A DNA stretch of 17,643 nucleotides, from contig DIHK01000027.1 in the NCBI GenBank assembly GCA_002420115.1, positions 644 through 18,286 on the forward strand. The letters run 5' to 3'. A program made the translations under genes and the position numbers. Position 1 is the stretch's first letter; the number at the start of each line of letters is the position of its first letter. Source of the stretch: Nitrospira sp. UBA5698. GTDB taxonomy: Bacteria > Nitrospirota > Nitrospiria > Nitrospirales > Nitrospiraceae. Positions 5,544 to 13,788 of this stretch are shown one piece after another. The notes below the pieces were generated by a model that saw only the letters and a list, made by a program, of their open reading frames with translations, had not been told where the DNA came from and did no database searches.

Positions 5544-6734
5544 TTAATCAGTGTGTGCTCGTGACGTGGTTTTGCCGAGTGTCAGCCAGAGTACCAGATA
5601 TCCGACCATTGCCGAGAGGAGCGATCCGAGGAGAATCCCGATGCGCTCATCGAACAACGCGGGTCGCTGCACTTCCTCAAAGGCGAGGCCACCGATAAAT
5701 AGACTCATGGTAAACCCGATTCCACACAGGATGGCGACTCCATACAGCTGAATCGCTGTGACCCCCATCGGCAGACGGGCAATCCCCAGCATGATTCCAG
5801 CCATAGAGAACAAAAAGACTCCGAGCGGCTTTCCCAAAAACAATCCTAGCGTGATGCCCAAGGAGACTGGGTGCATGAGACTTTCCAGGGATACCTCACT
5901 CAGGGAGATTCCAGCATTGAAGAAGGCAAACAGGGGCAAGGTGACAAAAGCCACTGCCGTGTGAAGTTCCTGCTCCAGGGACCGAAGCGGTGAATGGGTC
6001 TTGTTTCTTCTATCCGTGAGGGGAATAAACATCGCGAGAAGGACACCGGCTAGAGTGGCGTGCACGCCTGATTTTAACACCGCAGTCCACATCACGAGAC
6101 CGACTAAGGCATAGAGGGGGATGGCCGTCACGCCATTGCGGTTAAGAAAGTAGAGAACCACAAGACAGAGGCCCGCGGTCCACATCATCGTCGCGGAGAG
6201 ATGAGCGGAAAAAAAGAAGGCAATAATCAGAATGGCGCCGACATCATCGAAAATAGCGAGTGATACCAGAAATATCTTCAGTGAAAGGGGAACCCGCTGA
6301 CCCAACAGAGAGAGAATGCCCAAGGAAAATGCCGTGTCGGTCGCGATAGGAATGGCCCAGCCGGCCATACCGGCAGGATTATCATAATTGACCCACCAAT
6401 AGATGAATCCGGGAACCACCATCCCACCAAGCGCGCCCAGTGCCGGAAGCCCCACGTTCGACAGATCGGATAGTTCCCCCTCCAGGAGCTCCCGTTTCAA
6501 CTCCATCCCGACCACGAAGAAAAACAGTACCATCAGGCCATCGTTGATCCAGAGGAGAAGGGGTTTCTGAATCTGAAACTCCCCAAACTGAACTCCGGCT
6601 GGGATTTGCAGGAGGCTCTCATACAGATGCTTCAGGCCGCTATTGGCGCACAACATGGCGAGGGCTGCGGCAAGAATCAGCAGAATGCCGCTGGCGGACT
6701 CTAGCCTGAGGAATGTGCGAATACTGCTAATCAT
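5544..6734 (-). CDS. nhaA: Na+/H+ antiporter NhaA
   Basis: A 396-aa inner-membrane antiporter that exchanges protons for Na+ or Li+ to control internal pH and sodium. Length and alignment fit E. coli NhaA (388 aa). The Na+/H+ binding aspartates are at D163-D164 (AIFDDVGAI), and D133 (ATDTAFSLG) holds the unwound helix IV; both carry the same numbers as in E. coli. The pH-sensor region MELKREL has E78 and R81, and the conserved lysine lies in LGKPLG (K302). About 12 hydrophobic segments are present. I chose the ATG at 6734 because the protein then starts MISSIRTFLRLESASG like its relatives. The frame extends 21 codons to a TTG at 6797, but those residues do not look like NhaA. No strong Shine-Dalgarno precedes 6734. 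Confidence 0.97.
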   Translation of the reverse strand: MISSIRTFLRLESASGILLILAAALAMLCANSGLKHLYESLLQIPAGVQFGEFQIQKPLLLWINDGLMVLFFFVVGMELKRELLEGELSDLSNVGLPALGALGGMVVPGFIYWWVNYDNPAGMAGWAIPIATDTAFSLGILSLLGQRVPLSLKIFLVSLAIFDDVGAILIIAFFFSAHLSATMMWTAGLCLVVLYFLNRNGVTAIPLYALVGLVMWTAVLKSGVHATLAGVLLAMFIPLTDRRNKTHSPLRSLEQELHTAVAFVTLPLFAFFNAGISLSEVSLESLMHPVSLGITLGLFLGKPLGVFLFSMAGIMLGIARLPMGVTAIQLYGVAILCGIGFTMSLFIGGLAFEEVQRPALFDERIGILLGSLLSAMVGYLVLWLTLGKTTSRAHTD

Positions 6735-7166
6735 TGAGCCATTGCCGATGCGTTCGGGACATAAGGTTCTGGATTGTCTAGGCTGCGATATTCCCAACCT
6801 GTTGTACGTACACTCTGTTCACATCTCGACCGTCAAGACAATACCATAGCGTTGCGGTGACAGACCCTTCCTACTCCGTCACATTGCCAACAATGAATTC
6901 ATCTCCAGTGGCGGTTACCGATCAATCGCGTAGGCATTCACAATGGACTCCATTGACACACCCTTGGTTGGCCCTGTAGGGTGAGTGTGACGTATTGAGC
7001 CACGCCGACTATCCCATCTCTCGCGCGTCCCTCCTCTTCCTGCGCGTCTGATTCCCTAGTGTCCGCCGCTTCTACGCCAGAAGTCCGTTCTGTCCACGAG
7101 CCTTGAGCGCGAAGATGGGCCTTGGGCAGGTGGTGGTTCCCCCACATCATGCTAAAGGAGAATCGT
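6735..7166. other. Divergent intergenic region between nhaA and the CsbD-like gene
   Basis: It separates nhaA (minus) from the csbD-like gene (plus) and must hold both promoters. A 10-bp perfect palindrome tgtacgtaca lies at 6803-6812, about 70 bp before the nhaA start, next to a ttgacg on the minus strand (6829-6834). The pairing with a -10 is poor. The right part is occupied by the repeat copy at 6985-7072. Confidence 0.45.
6985..7072 (+). repeat. Third arm of the dispersed repeat family (single copy)
   Basis: This stretch matches the right arm of the 3065-3370 hairpin in the same orientation and the left arm as its reverse complement. Shared words are gtatt-ag (from 6992), cgactatcccatctctcgcgc, ctgcgcgtctgattc and, matching the left arm best, gtccgccgct (7061-7070). 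Identity is roughly 70% by eye. No inverted partner arm is seen nearby. It sits about 95 bp before the csbD-like start. Confidence 0.65.
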
Positions 7167-7409
7167 ATGAACCAGGAACAGTTCGGGCAATTTTGGGATC
7201 AATTGAAAACGCCGCTCAAGGATTACTGGTCGAAGATTACTGCGGAAGACTTGCTGGAGATCCGTGGGGATTTGGCGACGTTCGGTTCGGTCATTCAGCG
7301 GCGGTATGGAGAACTGCAGAAAGAGGACGTGCGCACGTGGGCCAATCGGCGGTATTGTCACTGGTCAGGAAACTATATCGGATATAAGGATCCGGAGCCG
7401 GCGTCCTAA
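7167..7409 (+). CDS. CsbD family stress protein
   Basis: An 80-aa protein. The core W-D-Q-L-K-T-P-L-K-D-Y-W-S-K-I-T-A-E-D-L (residues 10-29), then E-I-R-G-D and LATFGSVIQRRYGELQKEDV, fits the CsbD-like family, small general-stress proteins of unknown mechanism. A tail with several aromatics follows (RTWANRRYCHWSGNYIGYKD). The start at 7167 is set by aaaggag with seven-base spacing; the longer frames from 7103 or 7122 have no such site. It leads a run of three small same-strand genes (next starts at 7495 and 7876). Confidence 0.85.
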   Translation: MNQEQFGQFWDQLKTPLKDYWSKITAEDLLEIRGDLATFGSVIQRRYGELQKEDVRTWANRRYCHWSGNYIGYKDPEPAS

Positions 7410-7494
7410 CGGCCATGGTCGACCGTTATAGCAGTCGACGTCCTGTTGGCCAGCTGCTGATGACGCCGCGGGTGTGATACTAAGGAGAGGTGAG

Positions 7495-7839
7495 ATGAAA
7501 AAGATCGTTATCAATAAGAGCTATGAACAGTTTTTCGTGAGTCATAAAGCGTTCACCCGATTGCGCGAACTTGGGCAGGCGGAGGCGTTACAAGAGATTG
7601 ACCGAGGCGCATATTGGCCGCTCGCAGCGGGACCAGAGGAACCGAGCTTGAATCGATGTGGAGCGCTCATCCCACGGGATGATGAGAGGCTCGTGCAGGT
7701 CGTGGAAGAACTGCGGGCAGCGGCCAACGGCCATGCCGCAGATTTGAAAGTCGTCGAGATTCCGGACGGCGTGCAATGGGTCATCAACAAGACTGACGGA
7801 GTGGAGCATGTGAGCGAGGTGCATCGCACATGGGAGTGA
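7495..7839 (+). CDS. Conserved hypothetical protein (114 aa)
   Basis: The start at 7495 has aaggagaggtgag directly upstream. The protein opens MKKIVINKSYEQFFVSHKAF. It carries IPRDDERLVQVVEELRAAANG (about residues 57-77) and DLKVVEIPDGVQWVINKTDG, and ends with VSEVHRTW. I recall proteins with this plan (MxKIVIN start, R-D-D-x-x-L-V-x-V-V-E-E-L, EIPDxVxWxI and a final EVHRxW) as uncharacterised proteins in many bacteria and phages; no function is known to me. It is soluble. It follows the CsbD-like gene by 85 bp and precedes the acidic 66-aa gene by 36 bp, so a joint transcript is likely. Confidence 0.8.
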   Translation: MKKIVINKSYEQFFVSHKAFTRLRELGQAEALQEIDRGAYWPLAAGPEEPSLNRCGALIPRDDERLVQVVEELRAAANGHAADLKVVEIPDGVQWVINKTDGVEHVSEVHRTWE

Positions 7840-7875
7840 TGCCATCATCGTAGAAGACAGGATCGGAGCTCGGAG

Positions 7876-8076
7876 ATGAACGAGAGTCGTCAAGATGCAA
7901 GCGCAGGCAAGAAGAGTCTCGAACCCAGTGAGATCGGCGAACCGGCGCTCAATACAAGCGAGTTGACTTGCCAGGAAGCGCAGATAGAAGAGCTGCTTTC
8001 AAAAGGAGAAACTACTGAGGACGAATCCGATGAGGAACAAGACGACAGTCCTGTGGATCCGCATCCTCCCAAGTAA
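7876..8076 (+). CDS. Acidic 66-aa hypothetical protein
   Basis: A small, very acidic and probably disordered protein: the C-terminal half is rich in E, D and S (TTEDESDEEQDDSPVDP). The N-terminal half is also polar and has one helix-like stretch ELTCQEAQIEELLSKGE. Two ggag words lie upstream, one at seven-base spacing (7865-7868) and one touching the ATG. No family is recognised. It is the third gene of the small + strand run 36 bp after the 114-aa gene. Confidence 0.55.
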   Translation: MNESRQDASAGKKSLEPSEIGEPALNTSELTCQEAQIEELLSKGETTEDESDEEQDDSPVDPHPPK

Positions 8077-8416
8077 CGGAGGGTGATAGCCCCCACGATG
8101 CCTAGGTGAGTCCTTCGATACGTTGGCAGTGGCTTCACGCCGATTGCGGTCAGAGCGGGATTGTTCGCGTGGCCGACACAATCACATGAGCGGTTCTCCA
8201 GAAAATCCACTCGGCTCCTGATCCCTGAGCGCCCCAACGATTTTGTACCGCCCATCTCACGAGTGATCTTTCTCGTCTCATCGTCGTTGACAGGGGAATT
8301 GGCGGATGGTACGGTGTCTTTATCGAGTTTGATGTTCCTGTTCCTTTCCTAGTTCCTTTCACTCACTCCGTCAACATTCCCTCCGTGTGTGATCGAGATC
8401 GGATCAAGGAGTTTGT
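8077..8416. other. Intergenic stretch before the radical SAM gene
   Basis: No supported gene; frames on both strands (8150-8362 and others) lack ribosome binding sites. A gttcctttcctagttccttt direct repeat word pair lies at 8336-8360. The strong aaggag at 8406-8411 belongs to the following gene. Confidence 0.45.
8406..8411 (+). promoter_or_regulatory. Perfect Shine-Dalgarno AAGGAG before a CTG start
   Basis: aaggag at 8406-8411 is followed by tttgt and then CTG at 8417, in frame with the radical SAM protein and its first β-strand. A TTG at 8413 in another frame stops after about 10 codons. This site is what decides the unusual start. Confidence 0.7.
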
Positions 8417-10051
8417 CTGCGAGTTTTCCTCATCCACGTTCGTGATCCGCAGTTCTACGCGTTGCCTGCTAAAACGCGCGCCGCCAACGGCAATGTTCGT
8501 GTGATGGGGTTCCCTCCCATCGGCATCATGTCCTTGTCATCCGTGATCAAGCAGGCAGGGCACGACTGTGTGCTGTTCGATCAGGCTAACCCCGATACTC
8601 CGAACCAGGTCATCATCGACCGGATCAACCAAGAACAACCGGCGCTCGTCGGTCTTAGTTTTCTCAGTACCACGAGCTATCCCTACGCCAAGATGCTGGC
8701 GCGAGAGATTCGCGCGACCAACCAAAAAGTAAAGCTTGCCTTCGGCGGCGTGTTCGCCAGCTTGAATGCTTCGTTGGTGAAATTACAATGTCCCGAAGTT
8801 GATTTTGTGTGTCGTGGCGACGGCGAGCAGTTGCTGCTCGATCTGCTCGCGAACTTGGAGAATCCGCAAACCGTCGCCAGTCTGACCTGGATGAAGGACG
8901 GGCAGGTCGTCCAGAATCCTAACCGCCCAACGGAACGGCAGTTGGATCAGTGGCCGTTCCCGGATCGAGAGAGTCTGGAGCTCGACTATGTCGAGTCCAT
9001 GCCGCTGGATGTTCCGGTGGTGCTCTCCATGAGACGATTCACAACGATGCAGACTTCTCGGGGATGTCCCTGGCCTTGCATCTTCTGTGATATCCCAATC
9101 TTCAATGAAGGGAAGTGGCGTGCCCGCAGTCCACAGCATGTGGTGGCGGAGCTCAAGCATCTTGAAGCACTCGGCTATGAGTCCGTCGGGTTCGTCGATG
9201 ATCACTTTTTACTCCAACCCAAACGAATCGAAGCGATTTGCAACGGCATCATGGAGGCCAAGCTGTCGATCCGGTGGGGCATCGAAGGACGCGTGGATTC
9301 GGTCGCTCAACATCTGTTTCCGGCCATGGCCAAGGCCAATTGCGGCGCGATGATGTTTGGGATCGAGAGCGGCAGCCAGAAGATTCTCGATCGCTTGAAG
9401 AAGGAACAGACGCTGGATCAGGTGACGACCGCCGTCAAAAACGCGAAGAAGGCCGGCGTGGAGATTGTGCATGGATTCTTCACGGTGGGCAATCCGGATG
9501 AGACGATTGAGGATATGGAGGCCACCTTCGACTTCGCGTCGAGGCTCCCTCTTGATACCTTCGGGTTCAACCGGCTCTGCGTCTATCGGGGGACACCGTT
9601 GTGGCAGGAATACGTCAAACGCGGGCTGGTGAACGAAACCACGGATTGGTATAAGTACTTTAAATGTTCGGAAATCGATCCGACCTGCTTGTCTGGCGAA
9701 ACCATCAACCGAGTCAGACAGGCCGGAATCAAGAAGCTCTTTCGCTACAAGCTCATCCATTACCCCCGCCAGACCTATCAACTCCTCCGCCGCTTCTTCC
9801 GGTATATGCCGATCAGGGATGTGCTCTATCTTCTCCTGAAACCGTTCATGGGGCAGAAGAAGGGCGCCACCAAGGCTGAAGTCGTCTCACGCTTGGTCGA
9901 GCACGCCGATATGAAAGATGCGGCGGCACAACTGACCCAGGTGGCGGATGAGATGCTGCACAATGTGTTTGAAGCCTCACGGCTCGAACGATTGCGGATT
10001 CAGCAAGCCGCAGAGGGGTCACGCGAGTTGCCGATGGTGCAGCCCCGGTAG
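8417..10051 (+). CDS. B12-binding domain radical SAM protein, apparent CTG start
   Basis: A 544-aa protein when started at CTG 8417. An N-terminal Rossmann-like cobalamin-binding domain (residues ~1-150) has the usual FPPIGIMSLSSVIKQAGH segment but no D-x-H-x2-G, so cobalamin would bind without the lower histidine ligand. A radical SAM domain follows with C217-x3-C221-x2-C224 for the 4Fe-4S cluster, FGIESGSQ for SAM contacts and GFFTVGNPDET. The C-terminal ~100 residues are helical and unassigned. Such enzymes start radical reactions, often methylations; the substrate is unknown here. Start choice: the TTG at 8462 would remove the first β-strand (RVFLIHVRDPQFYAL), which is read in frame upstream. 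The only start-like codon there is CTG with a perfect AAGGAG five bases before it. It is the only large gene here; no partner enzyme is adjacent. Confidence 0.88.
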   Translation: MRVFLIHVRDPQFYALPAKTRAANGNVRVMGFPPIGIMSLSSVIKQAGHDCVLFDQANPDTPNQVIIDRINQEQPALVGLSFLSTTSYPYAKMLAREIRATNQKVKLAFGGVFASLNASLVKLQCPEVDFVCRGDGEQLLLDLLANLENPQTVASLTWMKDGQVVQNPNRPTERQLDQWPFPDRESLELDYVESMPLDVPVVLSMRRFTTMQTSRGCPWPCIFCDIPIFNEGKWRARSPQHVVAELKHLEALGYESVGFVDDHFLLQPKRIEAICNGIMEAKLSIRWGIEGRVDSVAQHLFPAMAKANCGAMMFGIESGSQKILDRLKKEQTLDQVTTAVKNAKKAGVEIVHGFFTVGNPDETIEDMEATFDFASRLPLDTFGFNRLCVYRGTPLWQEYVKRGLVNETTDWYKYFKCSEIDPTCLSGETINRVRQAGIKKLFRYKLIHYPRQTYQLLRRFFRYMPIRDVLYLLLKPFMGQKKGATKAEVVSRLVEHADMKDAAAQLTQVADEMLHNVFEASRLERLRIQQAAEGSRELPMVQPR

Positions 10052-10231
10052 GTCGAACGCGGGTGTTTCTCTGTAGCTTCGGCTAGGGGCCCCGTCGAGA
10101 CCATCGCCACCCAGCGGAGTACGCTCGTGCGGGTAACAGGCCTTTGCCCTAGGCACCATCCGGTACAACCACTCTCCACTCAGACCGCTCCACTAACAGG
10201 CACAAGAGCAGTAATCGGGCTCGGTTGAGAT

Positions 10232-10789
10232 CTACGGACGCCTCGCTGCGGGAGCATGCAGAACGGGCTTGCTTATTTTCCCTTGTGTCCGTGCGAGCTC
10301 CAGTTCGATCAACTTCACCGACATTTCCAAGATTTTTGTCGCCTGTTCTTGGAGGGCCTGCTCCTTGATGGCATGGTTGAGATAGTTCTGACAGAGGTTG
10401 TACATGGCCGCTCTGTACAGTTGAAGACCCTGTGTGCGTCTGACAAGCGTGTGAGAAATCTGCGAGAAGGTTCGGGATAATTCCTCCTTCACGCCAGCAT
10501 CAATCTTCTCGTTTGAGAGGTCTAGGATGGCAGCTAAGGCGTTGGTGACATTCTGGTCCGTGTCGAGTGGGGGTTCCGCGCAAAACCGACCGGCCGCACT
10601 CGCTGCATCCTTCTCAAGCCGAACCAGGACAACCCTCCGATCGGTGCTCACCGCCAACGTTCCTACACGACTTTCGATATCGTCGATCACGACCGGTGAT
10701 TTGGGGCTGGCAAATATGTTCAGTCCGCATCCGGACAGTGCCAATAGACTCGTGATGAGGCTCATGCGTAGAGACAACGTCGATATCAT
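10232..10789 (-). CDS. Putative lipoprotein (185 aa)
   Basis: The start at 10789 has aggagg eight bases upstream and gives an N-terminus MISTLSLRMSLITSLLALSGC with a lipobox (A-L-S-G-C, C21 lipidated after cleavage). The longer frame from 10819 lacks such a site. The mature protein has a β-type start (VVIDDIESRVGTLAVSTDRRVVLVRL) and then a mostly helical part with FCAEPPLDTDQNVTNALAAI and a long helix (YRAAMYNLCQNYLNHAIKEQALQEQATKILE). I recall similar lipoproteins with the FCAEP..D motif in Gram-negative bacteria, without a known function. It is likely exported to the envelope. It follows transketolase on the same strand, about 330 bp away, so it is probably a separate transcript. Confidence 0.8.
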   Translation of the reverse strand: MISTLSLRMSLITSLLALSGCGLNIFASPKSPVVIDDIESRVGTLAVSTDRRVVLVRLEKDAASAAGRFCAEPPLDTDQNVTNALAAILDLSNEKIDAGVKEELSRTFSQISHTLVRRTQGLQLYRAAMYNLCQNYLNHAIKEQALQEQATKILEMSVKLIELELARTQGKISKPVLHAPAARRP

Positions 10790-11122
10790 GGTAGGGCCTC
10801 CTATGAGAGAGAAAACCATGCTGATGACGGCCTATAAGAGACGGTAATTATCGGATTCATATTGACTAGCATGGACGAAGTCCGGCAGAACTGCAAGAGC
10901 TACATTGCGTAGTAGTACGATGCCAACTGTGAGTGATGACATTGGCACAGATGAGCAGCTGACGCGAGGACTGCTGATGGACTCGGTGGGTATGGGTTTA
11001 TTGCTTGGGGATGAGCGGAAGTTCCGATTCTAGGCTGTCATTCCGTTCGACACAGATTCAGGAAGTCTGAATCTGTGTCGGATCAAGTGGCGTGCAGGAA
11101 GAGAGGGTATCGTGATGGCACG
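10790..11122. other. Intergenic region between tkt and the lipoprotein gene
   Basis: No gene is supported. It holds the hairpin at 11048-11080 near the end of tkt and, at the other side, the aggagg of the lipoprotein gene. No clear -35/-10 pair for the lipoprotein gene was identified. Confidence 0.45.
11048..11080 (-). terminator. Perfect 14-bp hairpin downstream of tkt
   Basis: cgacacagattcag at 11048-11061 and ctgaatctgtgtcg at 11067-11080 are exact reverse complements around a 5-base loop. It lies 43 bp after the tkt stop codon. No T-tract follows on the minus strand, so it may protect the mRNA end or terminate weakly rather than act as a classical terminator. Confidence 0.5.
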
Positions 11123-13195
11123 TTACGCCGCTTTCGCTTTCCTCTGGAGCTGGCCTTTCGCTGCGGCGATGATATTGTCCTTCGTAAATCCAAATTTCTT
11201 TTGCAGTTCCTTCAGGGGCGCAGATGCTCCAAATGATTTCATGCCGATGATCTCACCGGTCAGCCCGGCATAACTCGCCCATCCAAAAGTTGACGCCTGC
11301 TCTACGCAGACCCTCGCCGTGACCTGTGGAGGAATCACGCTGTCGCGATAAGCCTGTGGTTGATGTTCGAACAGCTCCCACGAAGGCATACTCACGACGC
11401 GCGCCTTGATGCCTTCTGTCTTCAAGTGCTCTGCGGCCTCCAGACAGAGCGAGACCTCACTGCCGCTCGCGAGAAACAGCACGTCCGGTTTTCCTCCCGG
11501 CACGTCGGCCAATATGTAGGCGCCTTTGGAGACGCCAGATGCAGCGGCGTACGTGGAGCGGTCGATCGTCGGAAGGGCCTGTCTGGTCAGAATCAACGCC
11601 ACGGGTTCATGTTTCAACTGCATGATGACGCGCCAGGCTTCCGCGACCTCGTTGGCATCGGCCGGTCGCAGGACGATGAGGTTTGGAATTGCTCGCAACG
11701 AGGCGAGTTGCTCAATCGGCTGGTGCGTAGGCCCATCTTCGCCGACACCGATGGAATCGTGGGTGAAGATATGGATGACGGGGACTTCCATCAGCGCACT
11801 CAATCGGATCGCGCCTCGGCTGTAGTCGCTGAAGATCAGGAAGCCGGAACCATAGGGGCGTACTTTGGAGAGGGAGAGTCCATTGAGTACGGAGCCCATC
11901 GCATGTTCTCGGACGCCGAAGTGCAGATTGCGGCCGCCGCGATCCTTCGCCGTGAAATCGCCGGCTCCCTCGAAGGTCAAACGAGTCTTGGTTGAAGGAG
12001 CCAGATCCGCAGAGCCCCCCAAGAGCCAGGGGACATTCTTTGCCAAGGTATTGAGCACCTTAGCCGAAGCATCACGTCCGGCCACGCCTTTGGCATCGGC
12101 AGGGAACAGGGGCAGCTCTTTGTCCCATCCTTCCGGCAGTTGACGCTGTTGCATGTCTGAAAGGTGCTTGGCGAGTTGGGGAAATTGCTTCTGATATTCT
12201 TCGAACTTTGCCATCCAGGCTGTGCGCGCCTCGTGCCCGCGCTTGCCCATGCCCTGCTGGAAATATTCGCGGACACCATCCGGCACTAGAAACTTTTCTT
12301 GTTCGGGCCAGCCGTAGTTTCTCTTGGTCAGCCTGATTTCTTCTTCGCCCAGGGGTTCGCCGTGCGCCGCGTGGGTATCTTGCTTATTTGGTGAACCATA
12401 GGCGATGTGGCTATCGACGATGATCAAGGTTGGGCGGTCCGTTTCTTTTGTGAATGTCGTGAAGGCTCGTTCAAGCATGTCAAGATCATTGGCATCACCG
12501 ACTCGGGTGACGTTCCATCCATACCCAATGAATCTGGTGGCCACGTCTTCGCTGAAGGCCCACTCGGTATGGCCTTCGATCGTGATTTTATTGTTGTCGT
12601 AGATCCAGCAGAGGTTGGACAGTTTCAAGTGCGCTGCTAAGGAGGCCGCTTCGGCAGCTACCCCTTCCATCATGCAGCCGTCACCACAGAGGGCGTAGAC
12701 GTTGTAGTTGAACATGTCGAAACCAGGGCGATTGAAATAGTGCCCTTGCCACTGCGCGGCAATTGCCATCCCGACGCTGGTGGCAATCCCTTGCCCAAGC
12801 GGACCGGTCGTCGTCTCTACGCCTGAGGTCCACCGGTATTCTGGATGACCGGCGCATTTGCTGTTGAGCTGGCGGAAGCGTTTGAGATCGTCCAGTTGCA
12901 CTGAGAGCTCACCCAGCCGTTCGTACTGGGGATTCACGGCCTTCACTCCGGTCAAGTGCAGCAGTGAGTAGAGCAGCATAGAGGCATGGCCCATCGATAG
13001 CACGAACCGATCGCGATTCGGCCAAATCGGATCGTTCGGATCGAATCGGAGGATTCGCTGCCACAGACAGTATGCGACCGGGGCCATAGCCATCGGTGTG
13101 CCAGGGTGGCCGGAGTTGGCTTGCTGGACGGCATCCATAGAAAGAGTGCGTATAGTATTGATGCAGGTTTGATCAAGTTGTGCGGTCGTCACCAT
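11123..13195 (-). CDS. tkt: Transketolase
   Basis: A 690-aa enzyme close to the family length (E. coli TktA 663). It moves two-carbon ketol units between sugar phosphates in the pentose phosphate and reductive (Calvin-type) cycles, using thiamine diphosphate and a divalent metal in the cytoplasm. H30 (SGHPG) and H70 (MGHAS) are substrate-binding histidines. The ThDP motif runs from GDG (171-173) to N201-N202 (YDNNKI). The catalytic glutamate is E430 (FGVREHAMG). The pyrimidine domain continues with GVGEDGPTHQPIEQLASLR. The C-terminal domain (~560-690) ends in a lysine-rich tail. agggggcc precedes the ATG. It stands alone between a 3' hairpin and a large upstream gap. Confidence 0.97.
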   Translation of the reverse strand: MVTTAQLDQTCINTIRTLSMDAVQQANSGHPGTPMAMAPVAYCLWQRILRFDPNDPIWPNRDRFVLSMGHASMLLYSLLHLTGVKAVNPQYERLGELSVQLDDLKRFRQLNSKCAGHPEYRWTSGVETTTGPLGQGIATSVGMAIAAQWQGHYFNRPGFDMFNYNVYALCGDGCMMEGVAAEAASLAAHLKLSNLCWIYDNNKITIEGHTEWAFSEDVATRFIGYGWNVTRVGDANDLDMLERAFTTFTKETDRPTLIIVDSHIAYGSPNKQDTHAAHGEPLGEEEIRLTKRNYGWPEQEKFLVPDGVREYFQQGMGKRGHEARTAWMAKFEEYQKQFPQLAKHLSDMQQRQLPEGWDKELPLFPADAKGVAGRDASAKVLNTLAKNVPWLLGGSADLAPSTKTRLTFEGAGDFTAKDRGGRNLHFGVREHAMGSVLNGLSLSKVRPYGSGFLIFSDYSRGAIRLSALMEVPVIHIFTHDSIGVGEDGPTHQPIEQLASLRAIPNLIVLRPADANEVAEAWRVIMQLKHEPVALILTRQALPTIDRSTYAAASGVSKGAYILADVPGGKPDVLFLASGSEVSLCLEAAEHLKTEGIKARVVSMPSWELFEHQPQAYRDSVIPPQVTARVCVEQASTFGWASYAGLTGEIIGMKSFGASAPLKELQKKFGFTKDNIIAAAKGQLQRKAKAA

Positions 13196-13274
13196 GGGCC
13201 CCCTTTGTCGAGCTGTATGTCTAGAGTGGTATCGTCAATGGTTCTCTCCAGTAATTATGTCGGCCATATCGAGT

Positions 13275-13297
13275 ACCGGCTTGAGTGGCAAGCCGGT
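13275..13297. repeat. Hairpin upstream of tkt
   Basis: accggcttg at 13275-13283 and caagccggt at 13289-13297 form a perfect 9-bp stem with a 5-base loop. It lies 80 bp upstream of the tkt start. No T-tract follows on either strand. Its role is unknown. Confidence 0.45.
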
Positions 13298-13490
13298 GGT
13301 GTCGGTAGGTGAGAGCTGTTCATCCCAGTATCATGGACACGGAGTTTAGTCACGGCTGGTTCGTGGTTGTCCATTGTATCGGGGAGCGGAGATCTGAATC
13401 GCAGAATCTGCCACCGTTATCAGATTCATGCCGATCGTCCCCAATCTCATAACGTATGACATGGTCCGAGGCGAGAGAGGGCAGGGTGAT

Positions 13491-13510
13491 CTGTTGGACA
13501 TGTCCAACAG
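13491..13510. promoter_or_regulatory. Candidate ParB/KorB binding palindrome 1
   Basis: CTGTTGGACATGTCCAACAG is a perfect 20-bp palindrome. The same 18-bp core recurs at 13601-13620, centre to centre 110 bp. It lies downstream of the parB-like gene. Chromosomal parS (tgtttcacgtgaaaca) begins and ends similarly (tgtt..aaca), but its centre differs. The binding role is inference. Confidence 0.6.
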
Positions 13511-13600
13511 GATTTAATGCCCTCCTCGACCGAGGCCTCGTCGGTCATCTCGAGAAGTCTTTCCTTGGGTGTGGGTGGATAAAGGAGCGTGCTCGGTTTG

Positions 13601-13620
13601 TTGTTGGACATGTCCAACAA
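13601..13620. promoter_or_regulatory. Candidate ParB/KorB binding palindrome 2
   Basis: TTGTTGGACATGTCCAACAA is a perfect 20-bp palindrome sharing the 18-bp core TGTTGGACATGTCCAACA with the first site. The flanking bases are not conserved between copies, so the core is the likely recognised unit. No further copy was seen elsewhere in the window. Confidence 0.6.
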
Positions 13621-13745
13621 TCGGCCACCGTAGTTGACCCTTGTAGCGGGAGAATCGATTTTATCGGGAAAGAAATAGCCTGGAGCAAGTCTTCGAACTT
13701 CGTGGCTAACGAGGTGACTGCGGGGTAAGAGGAAGGTCTGGCTGT

Positions 13746-13773
13746 CCCCCTCTCCGGTCTTGTGGAGAGGGGG
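13746..13773 (-). terminator. GC-rich hairpin downstream of parB
   Basis: ccccctctcc (13746-13755) and ggagaggggg (13764-13773) form a 10-bp perfect stem with an 8-base loop. It lies 16-43 bp beyond the parB stop. There is no T-tract, so termination strength is uncertain. Confidence 0.45.
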
Positions 13774-13788
13774 GTGAAGGGTGGGGAA

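Larger units (their letters stand above)
13196..13788. other. 593-bp gap between tkt and parB with several palindromes
   Basis: No gene is supported. It contains, from left to right, a hairpin at 13275-13297, two 20-bp palindromes at 13491-13510 and 13601-13620 with a smaller inverted repeat between them (gaccga..tcggtc, about 13528-13546), and a GC-rich hairpin at 13746-13773. It includes the upstream region of tkt, where ttgacg at 13233-13238 (minus) has no good -10 partner. Confidence 0.6.

Noticed and set aside
6735..6797. Longer nhaA start at TTG 6797
   Set aside because: The 21 added residues do not resemble NhaA N-termini; starting at 6734 places D133 and D163-D164 at the E. coli numbers.
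8462..8464. TTG start of the radical SAM gene
   Set aside because: No ribosome binding site, and the in-frame upstream codons spell the first β-strand of the cobalamin-binding domain.
9209..9781. 190-aa antisense frame in the radical SAM gene
   Set aside because: It is a shadow of the coding strand; codon pattern and motifs belong to the + strand protein.
11360..11995. 211-aa antisense frame within tkt
   Set aside because: Shadow of transketolase, whose catalytic motifs are all on the minus strand.
13491..13620. Palindromes as classical chromosomal parS sites
   Set aside because: The outer tgtt..aaca is shared, but the centre (ggacatgtcc) is not the parS tcacgtga; I keep them only as candidate sites for this ParB.
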